Origin: Pseudoxanthomonas sp. SE1
GTDB taxonomy: Bacteria > Pseudomonadota > Gammaproteobacteria > Xanthomonadales > Xanthomonadaceae
DNA length: 64,000 nt
NCBI RefSeq assembly: GCF_029542205.1
Contig: NZ_CP113783.1
Location: forward strand, 2,347,001 to 2,411,000
Reading direction: 5' to 3'
Part shown: positions 7,583-15,461 of the stretch, piece by piece
Numbering within the stretch: the first letter of the stretch is position 1
How the letters are laid out: each line of letters starts with the position of its first letter
Program-made: the position numbers and the translations under genes
The notes under the pieces: model-generated
What the model was told of the DNA's origin: nothing
The model's database searches: none
The model's input: the letters and a program-made list of their open reading frames with translations, nothing else

Positions 7583-8536
7583 TCAGGCCGCCGCCAGCGC
7601 ATCGCCCAGCCGCGCCGACGCCGCACGCAGTTCCGGCAGCAGGCCGCGATCATCCAGCATCTCGAACTCCGGCCCCACCAGCGCCAGCAGCGCGAGCAGC
7701 GCCTCGACGGATTCGGCGCCCAGCTCCAGCACGCAGTGGTGTGCGTCGCCGGCTTCCAGGATCCCGCACCAGGTGGGCACCCGTGTCGCCTGCTCTTCCA
7801 CCGACCCCGGCAGCCGCAGCCTTACCTGGAAGCGGGTGAACGGCTGGGTGATCGACTTCGCGACGTAGTCCGCCACGTCACCGGGAAACTCGCGCGGCGG
7901 GAACTGGGTGCCGGTATCGTGCAGCGCCTGCACGCGGTCCACGCGGAACGTCCGCCAGTCCTCGCGTTTCAGGTCCCAAGCCACCAGGTACCAGCGGCTG
8001 CCGGTATGCACCAGACGCAGCGGTTCGATCAGGCGCTCGCTGGCTCGCTGCGTGCGGTCGCGGTACTGCATCCGCAGGCGGAAGCCGTCGCGGCAGGCAC
8101 CGGCGATGCGCAGCAGCGCGTCCACATCGGACGTGGGCGCACCGCCGGCGAGCGACAGCGTGACCGAATACAGGGCACTGGCGCGCTTGCGCAACCGCGC
8201 CGGCAACCACTGGTCCAGCTTGGACAGCAGCCGCAGCGCGGTGTCCTCCATCCGGCCCACGCTGGCCGCCGCCGTGCGCAGTGCCACCGCCACGGCTACG
8301 GCCTCGTCATCCTCCAGCAGCACGGGCGGCATGGTCGCGCCGGAACCCAGCCGGTAGCCGCCACCCAGGCCTGGCGACGCATCGATGGGATACCCGAGCT
8401 CGCGCAGGCGCTCCACGTCGCGGCGCAGCGTGCGGCGGTCGATTTCCAGCCGCTGGCTCAGTTCCGCGCCCGTCCAGTGACGGCGCGACTGGAGCAGCGA
8501 CAGCAGGCGGAGCAGGCGGTTCGATGTGCTGAGCAT
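7583..8536 (-). CDS. WYL-domain (YafY-type) transcriptional regulator
   Basis: A 317-residue regulator with an N-terminal winged helix-turn-helix of the HTH_11 type (about residues 5-60; LSQRLEIDRRTLRRDVERLR). A WYL domain follows (about residues 140-215; the signature is RWYLVAWDLKREDWRTFRVDRV), with a C-terminal WYL extension. WYL proteins sense nucleic acids or small ligands. The ATG at 8536 gives the standard start of the family. It is divergent from the GFA gene, with an inverted repeat between them, so it probably regulates that gene and itself. Confidence 0.87.
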   Translation of the reverse strand: MLSTSNRLLRLLSLLQSRRHWTGAELSQRLEIDRRTLRRDVERLRELGYPIDASPGLGGGYRLGSGATMPPVLLEDDEAVAVAVALRTAAASVGRMEDTALRLLSKLDQWLPARLRKRASALYSVTLSLAGGAPTSDVDALLRIAGACRDGFRLRMQYRDRTQRASERLIEPLRLVHTGSRWYLVAWDLKREDWRTFRVDRVQALHDTGTQFPPREFPGDVADYVAKSITQPFTRFQVRLRLPGSVEEQATRVPTWCGILEAGDAHHCVLELGAESVEALLALLALVGPEFEMLDDRGLLPELRAASARLGDALAAA

Positions 8537-8554
8537 GGGTGCAGTATGCCGCCC

Positions 8555-8579
8555 ATTGAGGACTGATTCTGTCCTCGAT
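8555..8579. promoter_or_regulatory. Candidate operator between the WYL regulator and the GFA gene
   Basis: The inverted repeat GAGGAC-N7-GTCCTC (8558-8576), with further pairing outside, lies in the short divergent region. Its position upstream of both genes suggests the WYL regulator's binding site. Confidence 0.45.
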
Positions 8580-8621
8580 GTCGGCCAGACTGGAAGCTCT
8601 CTCCCGCCGGAAGGAAACCCC

Positions 8622-9029
8622 ATGACCGTGCAGACCTATCAGGGCAGCTGCCATTGCGGCGCCGTGCGTTACGAAGTCGACCTCGACCTGGCCGCCGGCA
8701 GTGGCCGTTGCAACTGCTCGATCTGTACCAAGACGCGCTACTGGGGCACGGTGGTCCGGCCGGATGCTTTCCGCCTGCGGCAGGGCGAAGAGGCGCTGAC
8801 CCGCTACCCCTTCGGCAGCGGCGTGGCCGAACATCTATTCTGCCGGCACTGCGGCGTGAAGTCGTTCGGCCGGGGCGAGCTGGAAGTCCTCGGCGGCCGC
8901 TACTACTCGGTGAACCTGGCCTGCCTGGATGACGTGGAGCCGGCCGCGCTGGCGCAGGTCCCGATCCGCTACGCCAACGGCCGCGACAACGACTGGTTCT
9001 CCGAACCCGCCGTCACCGCGCATCTCTGA
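8622..9029 (+). CDS. GFA family zinc protein (CENP-V/GFA fold)
   Basis: A 135-residue GFA-domain protein. The zinc ligands are all visible: CHCG near residue 10, CNCSIC near 30, and FCRHCG near 75. The family is named for glutathione-dependent formaldehyde-activating enzyme, but most members have no proven reaction. An aagga ribosome binding site precedes the ATG at 8622. It is transcribed away from the WYL regulator and followed by a compact hairpin. Confidence 0.85.
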   Translation: MTVQTYQGSCHCGAVRYEVDLDLAAGSGRCNCSICTKTRYWGTVVRPDAFRLRQGEEALTRYPFGSGVAEHLFCRHCGVKSFGRGELEVLGGRYYSVNLACLDDVEPAALAQVPIRYANGRDNDWFSEPAVTAHL

Positions 9030-9047
9030 TCGGGACCGCATGACAGG

Positions 9048-9068
9048 ACGCCCCGGGAACCGGGGCGT
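9048..9068. terminator. Hairpin between convergent genes
   Basis: A perfect 9-bp GC-rich stem (acgccccgg, 9048-9056, with 9060-9068) has a 3-base loop. It sits between the GFA gene and the convergent phasin-like gene, so it can serve both. The T-run is weak. Confidence 0.55.
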
Positions 9069-9094
9069 TCGGGACGCGTCGCGTCCGTGGGCCG

Positions 9095-9505
9095 TCAGGC
9101 CCTGCTGCGACGCACAGGCCGTTTGGCCGCCGGCTTGCGGACAGGCGTGGCGCGGGCGCGCTTTGCGGCCGGCTTCTTGCGGGCGCGGGGCGTGGTCTTC
9201 CGGGTGGGCTGCTTCAGGCCCAGCTTGGTCAGTACCGGTTGCAGGCGGGCCTCTACCTCGGCACTGAACCGGCCCACGCGTGCTTCGCCCTGTTCACGCA
9301 CCTCGGCCAAGCGGCCCAGCACATCGCGCTGCGCCTGTCCGGCGAAGCTTCCGGCCTGCGCACGCGCCGCCTGCAGGCGACCGGCGGCTTCATTCGCGGC
9401 CGCAACGGCCTCGCGCCTCGTGACGGCGATCAGGCCCAGTCCGGCAAGCCAGACGTGGCGGAGGGTGGGTTCGGGCGTCTTGCGGGTGGTCTTCTTGGCG
9501 GCCAT
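9095..9505 (-). CDS. Phasin-like protein with basic C-terminal tail
   Basis: A 136-residue protein resembling a shortened version of the phasin at 1489-2055. The segment VWLAGLGLIAVTRREAVAAANE matches the phasin core opening. A predicted coiled helix runs to about residue 95, and the tail is rich in Arg, Lys, Ala and Pro. A granule or nucleoid role is inferred. An in-frame ATG lies 12 bases upstream (9517) and no clear ribosome binding site separates the choices, so the start is uncertain. Confidence 0.65.
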   Translation of the reverse strand: MAAKKTTRKTPEPTLRHVWLAGLGLIAVTRREAVAAANEAAGRLQAARAQAGSFAGQAQRDVLGRLAEVREQGEARVGRFSAEVEARLQPVLTKLGLKQPTRKTTPRARKKPAAKRARATPVRKPAAKRPVRRSRA

Positions 9506-9669
9506 GGGGCAGTCCATATGCCGACCACGACGGCCGGCTTCCATGAAGCGATGCTGTCCTGCCCGCGTCGAGCAATCACACTATTGGCCGCTCGTGTCAC
9601 GGAATGCGTAGGGGTTGCCTGATGACCGCGTTCGCGGCGATGCTCGCAGCATCCTGGGAGGGACGACCA

Positions 9670-10524
9670 ATGGCAGGAAAATCTTCGAAGTGGGCTTCGT
9701 TTCCGCATGACGCGAAGGGCTATGCCTACGCGGGCGATGCATTGAAGAAGGCGTGGCCGGCGCTGCATGCCGGCGACCAGGAGCCCTACCCCGACGAAAA
9801 GCGCGCCAAGGCGTTGATCGCCGCCGCAGGCAAGGCAGCCAAAGGCATCGAGCCCGCCGACCTCGCGCAACGCCTGCAGGATGCGTGGCGCGCGTTCCAT
9901 CGCGGTGACTTCCAGGCCGCGTATGAGGCCGGTGAAGCCCTCGGCCCGCTGGGCGCTTCGGTCGCGGTCAAGGCGCTGGGCATCCATGCCACCTATCTGG
10001 TGGAAGACGAATCCGAGCAACTCAAGCGCTTCGAACAGGCGGCGAAACTGGCCGAAGCCGCCATCAAGGCCCTGCCCGACGAAGCCAACAGTCATTACCG
10101 TCACGCCTTCGCGCTGGGCCGCTACAGCCAGGGCCTGAGCATCGCCAAGGCGCTCAAGCAGGGCATCGCCGGCAAGGTCCGCGCCGCGCTCGACGCCACG
10201 CTGGAACGGGCCCCCAAGCACGCCGAGGCGCATACCGCGCTGGCGCTGTACCACGCCGAGATCATCAACAAGATCGGCGCGATGATCGGCGGCCTGACCT
10301 ACGGCGCCAAAGCTGGCGAAGCCGAGTCGCACATCAGGACCGCGCTGAAGCTGACCCCCGATTCACCCATCGCGCACGTGGAATACGCGAACGTGTTGCT
10401 GCTGCTCCACGGCGAGAAGAAGGAAGACGCCGCCGCGGCATCGTTCGAGAAGGCCGGCAAGCTGAAGCCACGCGATGCCATGGAAGCACTGGATGCTGCC
10501 CACGCGAATGCGCAGATCGAGTAA
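9670..10524 (+). CDS. Tetratricopeptide-like helical repeat protein
   Basis: A 284-residue cytoplasmic protein built of helix pairs with TPR-like spacing (AWRAFHRGDFQAAYEAGEAL, and later AHTALALYHAEI and AHVEYANVLLLLHGEKKED), running from about residue 60 to 275. TPR arrays mediate protein-protein contacts. A gggagg ribosome binding site just before 9670 favours this start over the upstream ATG at 9604. The end overlaps the next gene by 17 bases. Confidence 0.75.
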   Translation: MAGKSSKWASFPHDAKGYAYAGDALKKAWPALHAGDQEPYPDEKRAKALIAAAGKAAKGIEPADLAQRLQDAWRAFHRGDFQAAYEAGEALGPLGASVAVKALGIHATYLVEDESEQLKRFEQAAKLAEAAIKALPDEANSHYRHAFALGRYSQGLSIAKALKQGIAGKVRAALDATLERAPKHAEAHTALALYHAEIINKIGAMIGGLTYGAKAGEAESHIRTALKLTPDSPIAHVEYANVLLLLHGEKKEDAAAASFEKAGKLKPRDAMEALDAAHANAQIE

Positions 10525-11077
10525 CAGGGTTTCCATTGCGCTGGCTTCCCTGTGGCTGGCTGGCGCGGCGCCGGTGTCCGCCCAGTCGGATGCCGATGCG
10601 CCACCTCCCTCGCCGGCGGTGACCGCTACGCCGTCCGACACCTTGCTCGATGCACTCACCTGCCGCACGGCAAGTGGCGATCTCATCACCCTGTTGCAGC
10701 GACTCCGTCGCGAGCGCCCGACGGAATTCACCCAGACCGAACGCCAGTACAGCGCGCCCATGATGGATCTTTATCGCCTGGCCGAACCCGTGCTGGCGTG
10801 GGGGCATCACAGCGATGCCGTCGTCATCACCGACAACCGCGTCCTGCTGCTGGTGGACGACTCCATCGAGCAGGCGGCGGCGCAGCTCGAACGCGCACTG
10901 GAAGACAGCCGCGATGCGCCCCTGTCCGGCGCGCTCGACGATTTCCATGCCCTGGTGGTCTATCCCGGCGAGCATGCCGGACTCCGGCAACGCACGCTGA
11001 TCGGTTGCGAGTACCGCATGCCCGGCGTGTCGCTGCTGGCCGATCCCGCCGACGCCTGGCGCATCCCGCAGCCCTGA
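10508..11077 (+). CDS. Secreted or periplasmic protein of unknown function
   Basis: A 189-residue protein with a Sec signal peptide (RRSSN then a hydrophobic stretch ending in APVSAQ, cleavage near residue 26). The mature part has two cysteines (in LTCRT and IGCEY) that could form a disulfide. It overlaps the TPR gene by 17 bases and is probably translated from the same mRNA. I do not recognise the family. Confidence 0.65.
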   Translation: MRRSSNRVSIALASLWLAGAAPVSAQSDADAPPPSPAVTATPSDTLLDALTCRTASGDLITLLQRLRRERPTEFTQTERQYSAPMMDLYRLAEPVLAWGHHSDAVVITDNRVLLLVDDSIEQAAAQLERALEDSRDAPLSGALDDFHALVVYPGEHAGLRQRTLIGCEYRMPGVSLLADPADAWRIPQP

Positions 11078-11245
11078 GGCTGGCGCTGCCGCCTCGCGCA
11101 GCGGCGAACCCTGATCGCATCGCCCATGGCCGCGCCGCCGCTTAACGGCAGCGCGCGCCCCTTCTTTAGGCCGCTCCGCGCGCCCCGGACACCGCCTGCT
11201 TTCGCCTGCGGTTCCGTGCCCTAACACATTTTTTTCCGCCTGCCC

Positions 11246-11272
11246 TAAAGGTTTTTTCGGCAGCGCCGTTAT
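11246..11272 (+). promoter_or_regulatory. Sigma-28 (FliA) promoter of the first flagellin gene
   Basis: TAAAGGTT, 11 bases, then GCCGTTAT: an almost exact match to the flagellar sigma-28 consensus (TAAAGTTT-N11-GCCGATAA). It lies about 95 bases before the flagellin ATG. Confidence 0.85.
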
Positions 11273-11366
11273 TCATTTCGCAACACGAAGACGACTAGCC
11301 ACCACAAAACAAACCGGCAGCGTCTTTTCCCTTCAACGCCGTGAATCCAAATAAGAGGAGACGAAC

Positions 11367-12563
11367 ATGGCACAGGTAATCAACACGAACACGATGTCGC
11401 TCAACGCTCAGCGCAACCTGAGCACCAGCGGCGCTTCATTGGCCACCACCATCCAGCGTCTTTCGTCCGGCCTGCGCATCAACAGCGCCAAGGACGACGC
11501 CGCCGGCCTGGCCATCTCCGAACGCTTCAGCACCCAGATCCGCGGCCTCGACGTCGCCGTGCGCAATGCCAACGACGGCATCTCGCTGGCCCAGGTCGCC
11601 GAGGGCTCGCTGACCGAAATCGGCAACAACCTGCAGCGCATCCGCGAACTGGCCGTGCAGTCGGCCAACGCCAGCAACTCCAGCTCCGACCGCGCGGCGC
11701 TGAATGCCGAAGTCAAGCAGCTGACCTCCGAAATCGACCGCGTCGCCAAGCAGGCCGACTTCAACGGCACCAAGCTGCTGGACGGTTCGTTCACCAGCCA
11801 GCTGTTCCAGGTGGGCGCCAACGCCGGCCAGGCGATCGCCATCGACAAGGTGGTCGACGCCCGCGCCATGACCCTGGGCGGTTCGCAGTTCGACAGCGGC
11901 ACGCTGGCCATCACGGCCGCGGCTTCCGCCACCGCCGACATCACCATCACCGGTCTGACCCTCACCGACAGCGCCGGCAATGCCGTCGCCTTCGACGACC
12001 TGACCGTCAAGAGCGCCGGTTCGGTCGCCGCCACCAACGAAGCCGCCGCCAAGGCGCTGGCCGCCCACATCAACGGCAAGCTCGGCGAAACCGGCATCTA
12101 CGCCAACGTCGATGCCGCCGGCACCGGCCTGGAACTGACCTCGGTCAAGACCAGCGTGGACGCCAACGGCGACTTCGCGGCCTTCGGCGTCGCCATCACC
12201 GGCGGCACGTACACCGCCACGGCCGTCGCCACCAGCGAAGTGCCGAAGTTCGTGTCCGACGTGGACATCTCGGATTTCGCCGGTGCCCAGCAGGCGCTGG
12301 AAATCGTCGACAAGGCACTGACGGCCGTGAACGGTTCGCGCGCCGACCTCGGTGCCATCCAGAACCGCTTCACTTCGGTGGTCGCCAACCTGCAGACCAG
12401 TTCGGAAAACCTGGCCGCCTCGCGCAGCCGCATCCGCGACACCGATTTCGCCAAGGAAACCGCCGAACTGACCCGCACCCAGATCCTGCAGCAGGCCGGT
12501 ACGGCCATGCTGGCCCAGGCCAACCAGGTGCCGCAGAACGTAATGAGCTTGTTGCAACGCTGA
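11367..12563 (+). CDS. fliC: Flagellin (first of three)
   Basis: A 398-residue filament subunit. Conserved D0/D1 helices occupy about residues 1-165 (MAQVINTNTMSLNAQRNL, then RLSSGLRINSAKDDAAGLAI) and 305-398 (SRIRDTDFAKETAELTR to the C-terminal MSLLQR). The middle holds a variable, Ala/Thr-rich D2 region. There is no cysteine and no signal peptide, as expected for type III export. The ribosome binding site is agaggag. It is transcribed from the sigma-28 site at 11246. It differs from the other two by many silent changes and by MSL instead of ISL near the N-terminus. Confidence 0.97.
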   Translation: MAQVINTNTMSLNAQRNLSTSGASLATTIQRLSSGLRINSAKDDAAGLAISERFSTQIRGLDVAVRNANDGISLAQVAEGSLTEIGNNLQRIRELAVQSANASNSSSDRAALNAEVKQLTSEIDRVAKQADFNGTKLLDGSFTSQLFQVGANAGQAIAIDKVVDARAMTLGGSQFDSGTLAITAAASATADITITGLTLTDSAGNAVAFDDLTVKSAGSVAATNEAAAKALAAHINGKLGETGIYANVDAAGTGLELTSVKTSVDANGDFAAFGVAITGGTYTATAVATSEVPKFVSDVDISDFAGAQQALEIVDKALTAVNGSRADLGAIQNRFTSVVANLQTSSENLAASRSRIRDTDFAKETAELTRTQILQQAGTAMLAQANQVPQNVMSLLQR

Positions 12564-12570
12564 ACCAGGT

Positions 12571-12593
12571 ATCCCCGGCGGCACGGCGGGGAT
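12571..12593 (+). terminator. Hairpin between flagellin genes 1 and 2
   Basis: ATCCCCG (12571-12577) pairs perfectly with CGGGGAT (12587-12593) around a 9-base loop. There is no T-run directly after it, so it is more likely an mRNA stabiliser or partial attenuator than a full stop. It could allow unequal expression of the flagellins. Confidence 0.4.
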
Positions 12594-12642
12594 CGTTGGA
12601 AAACTTTTCCCCCGTGCAGAAAACGCCTCAGGAGTAGAACTC

Positions 12643-13788
12643 ATGGCACAGGTCATCAATACCAACACCATCTCGCTGAATGCGCAGCGCAATCTGAGCA
12701 GCAGCGGTGCTTCACTGGCCACCACCATCCAGCGGCTGTCGTCCGGCCTGCGCATCAACAGCGCCAAGGACGACGCCGCAGGTCTGGCCATCTCCGAACG
12801 CTTCAGCACCCAGATCCGCGGCCTGGACGTCGCGGTCCGCAACGCCAACGACGGCATCTCGCTGGCCCAGGTCGCCGAAGGTTCGCTGACCGAAATCGGC
12901 AACAACCTGCAGCGCATCCGTGAGCTGTCGGTGCAGTCGGCCAACGCGACCAACTCCTCGTCCGACCGCGCCGCGCTGAACGCCGAAGTCAAGCAGCTGA
13001 CCTCCGAAATCGATCGTGTCGCCAAGCAGGCCGACTTCAACGGCACCAAGCTGCTGGATGGTTCGTTCACCAGCCAGCTGTTCCAGGTCGGTGCCAATGC
13101 CTCGCAGGCCATCGCCATCGACAAGGTCGTCGATGCGCAGTCCGATGCACTGGGCAACGTGAAGTTCGCCGCCGACGTCACCGGCACGGCCATCGCCGAT
13201 GCCGCCGCCGACGGCAGCATCGCCGACCTGACCATCAACGGTGTGACCATCGCGGATGTCGAGTACACGAACGGCACCAGTGGTGAGGACATCGCCAAGG
13301 GCCTGGCCGCCGCCATCAACGCCAAGCTGGGCGAGACCGGCGTGTACGCCTCGGTCGACGCCGACCAGGTCACCCTGACCTCGGTCAAGGCCGACACCGA
13401 CCTGGTCGTGGGCGGCACGGTCGCCGGCTCGGGCCTCACGGCCGCGACCACTGCAGCCACGGCGGGTACCGCGCAGTTCGCCAAGGACCTGGACATCACC
13501 ACGTTCGAAGGCGCGCAGAAGGCCCTGGAAATCGTCGACGCTGCCCTGACCTCGGTCAACAGCGCGCGCGCCGACCTGGGTGCGGTGCAGAACCGCTTCA
13601 CCTCGGTGGTCGCCAACCTGCAGACCAGCTCGGAAAACCTGGCCGCTTCGCGCAGCCGCATCCGCGACACCGACTTCGCCAAGGAAACCGCCGAACTGAC
13701 CCGCACCCAGATCCTGCAGCAGGCCGGTACGGCCATGCTGGCCCAGGCCAACCAGGTGCCGCAGAACGTGCTCAGCCTGCTCCGCTAA
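12643..13788 (+). CDS. fliC: Flagellin (second of three)
   Basis: A 381-residue filament subunit with the same D0/D1 ends as its neighbours and a shorter central region (about residues 165-285). Its first 163 codons are nearly identical at DNA level to the third flagellin, far closer than to the first. The ribosome binding site is aggag. I see no convincing separate promoter in the 79-base gap, so it is probably read from the upstream sigma-28 promoter. Confidence 0.97.
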   Translation: MAQVINTNTISLNAQRNLSSSGASLATTIQRLSSGLRINSAKDDAAGLAISERFSTQIRGLDVAVRNANDGISLAQVAEGSLTEIGNNLQRIRELSVQSANATNSSSDRAALNAEVKQLTSEIDRVAKQADFNGTKLLDGSFTSQLFQVGANASQAIAIDKVVDAQSDALGNVKFAADVTGTAIADAAADGSIADLTINGVTIADVEYTNGTSGEDIAKGLAAAINAKLGETGVYASVDADQVTLTSVKADTDLVVGGTVAGSGLTAATTAATAGTAQFAKDLDITTFEGAQKALEIVDAALTSVNSARADLGAVQNRFTSVVANLQTSSENLAASRSRIRDTDFAKETAELTRTQILQQAGTAMLAQANQVPQNVLSLLR

Positions 13789-13800
13789 CGCGGTGATGCG

Positions 13801-13832
13801 CCGGAACGGGTGGCCATCGCCACCCCTTCCGG
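13801..13832 (+). terminator. Strong hairpin between flagellin genes 2 and 3
   Basis: A 13-bp stem with one C-C mismatch (CCGGAAcGGGTGGC, 13801-13814, with 13819-13832) closes a 4-base loop. No T-run follows. It probably reduces readthrough or sets differential mRNA stability for the third flagellin. Confidence 0.5.
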
Positions 13833-13875
13833 CCCGGGCTTCTCCCCTTCGTAATCCCGCCTAGAGGAAACTTCC

Positions 13876-15081
13876 ATGGCACAGGTCATCAACACCAACA
13901 CCATCTCGCTGAATGCGCAGCGCAATCTGAGCAGCAGCGGTGCTTCACTGGCCACCACCATCCAGCGGCTGTCGTCCGGCCTGCGCATCAACAGCGCCAA
14001 GGACGACGCCGCAGGTCTGGCCATCTCCGAACGCTTCAGCACCCAGATCCGCGGCCTGGACGTCGCGGTCCGCAACGCCAACGACGGCATCTCGCTGGCC
14101 CAGGTCGCCGAAGGCTCGCTGACCGAAATCGGCAACAACCTGCAGCGCATCCGTGAGCTGTCGGTGCAGTCGGCCAACGCGACCAACTCCTCGTCCGACC
14201 GCGCCGCACTGAACGCCGAAGTCAAGCAGCTGACCTCCGAAATCGACCGCGTGGCCAAGCAGGCCGACTTCAACGGCACCAAGCTGCTGGATGGTTCGTT
14301 CACCAGCCAGCTGTTCCAGGTCGGTGCCAATGCCTCGCAGGCCATCGCCATCGACAAGGTCGTCGATGCACAGGCTGAAGCACTGGGCGGCGCGATGTTC
14401 GCCACCGCCACGTTCACCACGGCCACGCCGGCCGACGGCACCACCGATCTGAAGATCGAAGGCCTGCAGCTGACCAATGCCGACGGCAGCGCCGTCACCA
14501 TCGACACCGTCGAAGTGGCTGCGCAGGGTACGGCAGCCGCCACGCGCGACGCCGCCGCCACCGCGCTGGTCGGCGCGATCAACGCCAAGATCGGCGAGAC
14601 CGGCGTACTGGCCGAACTGGGCGCCAACGGCGCGGTCAACCTGACCTCGGTCAAGGACAGCGTGGATTCGGATGGCGACTTCCTCGGCATCGCCGTGGAA
14701 ACCGGCACCTGGACCGGCGGTACCGCCCCGGCCGACGTCGCCGCCAGCACCGTCGCGACGACCAAGCAGTACGCCAGCAACCTCGACATTTCCACGTTCA
14801 AGGGTGCGCAGCAGGCGCTGGAAATCGTCGACAAGGCACTGACGGCCGTCAACAGCGCCCGCGCCGACCTGGGTGCGGTGCAGAACCGCTTCACCTCCGT
14901 GGTCGCCAACCTGCAGACCAGCTCGGAAAACCTGGCCGCTTCGCGCAGCCGCATCCGCGACACCGATTTCGCCAAGGAAACCGCCGAACTGACCCGCACC
15001 CAGATCCTGCAGCAGGCCGGTACGGCCATGCTGGCCCAGGCCAACCAGGTGCCGCAGAACGTGCTGTCCCTGCTGCGCTGA
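13876..15081 (+). CDS. fliC: Flagellin (third of three)
   Basis: A 401-residue filament subunit. The N-terminal about 163 residues are identical to flagellin 2. The central region (about 165-310) is distinct, and the C-terminal D1/D0 shares its sequence around the segment ALEIVDKALTAVN with flagellin 1. The ribosome binding site is agagga. It is followed by a textbook terminator, marking the end of the flagellin unit. The mosaic similarity suggests gene conversion among the three copies. Confidence 0.97.
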   Translation: MAQVINTNTISLNAQRNLSSSGASLATTIQRLSSGLRINSAKDDAAGLAISERFSTQIRGLDVAVRNANDGISLAQVAEGSLTEIGNNLQRIRELSVQSANATNSSSDRAALNAEVKQLTSEIDRVAKQADFNGTKLLDGSFTSQLFQVGANASQAIAIDKVVDAQAEALGGAMFATATFTTATPADGTTDLKIEGLQLTNADGSAVTIDTVEVAAQGTAAATRDAAATALVGAINAKIGETGVLAELGANGAVNLTSVKDSVDSDGDFLGIAVETGTWTGGTAPADVAASTVATTKQYASNLDISTFKGAQQALEIVDKALTAVNSARADLGAVQNRFTSVVANLQTSSENLAASRSRIRDTDFAKETAELTRTQILQQAGTAMLAQANQVPQNVLSLLR

Positions 15082-15164
15082 TACGCGGCACGCTTTATCC
15101 GCAGTTCCTCCTAGTTCCCTGTCGTCACGGACGGATTCGTCTCCCTCCGTTTGGCAGTACCCCA

Positions 15165-15197
15165 ACCCCCTCCGGCGACGGAGGGGGTCTTTTTTTG
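15165..15197 (+). terminator. Rho-independent terminator after the flagellin genes
   Basis: A 10-bp GC-rich stem (ACCCCCTCCG, 15165-15174, with 15179-15188), a 4-base loop and a run of seven T residues. It is the clearest intrinsic terminator in the window. Confidence 0.9.
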
Positions 15198-15258
15198 GGT
15201 GATGGGTGATCGGGAATGCCGGTTTCCGGGAGTTGCCCCATCACGAACCACCGCTTTC

Positions 15259-15274
15259 TGGCACAAACCCTGCA
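15259..15274 (+). promoter_or_regulatory. Sigma-54 promoter upstream of fliD
   Basis: TGGCAC-N6-TGCA with GG and GC in the exact -24/-12 spacing. It lies in the 380-base gap between the flagellin terminator and fliD, in which I see no gene. It fits control by the RpoN and FleQ encoded downstream. Confidence 0.75.
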
Positions 15275-15461
15275 TCAGTTCCTGCGCCCGCATTTCTCAC
15301 CAGTCGCCGGACCCACGGCGGCGGTGGGAGACGGAGAGATGCGGGCTAAAGAACGGCCGCGGCAGGCCGCTACTGAAACTGCACGGGCGGGCCCCATCCG
15401 GTACCGGATGCCAGGCCCGCCCGGCCACCCTTTTCCGGAAGGGCACTGACAGGAGACGGCA

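Noticed and set aside
11436..13751. Very long antisense open frame (771 codons) opposite flagellins 1 and 2, and a similar one opposite flagellin 3
   Set aside because: It mirrors the highly conserved flagellin coding strand, crosses the gap between the genes and has no ribosome binding site or recognisable domain. In high-GC genomes third-position GC bias keeps antisense frames open.
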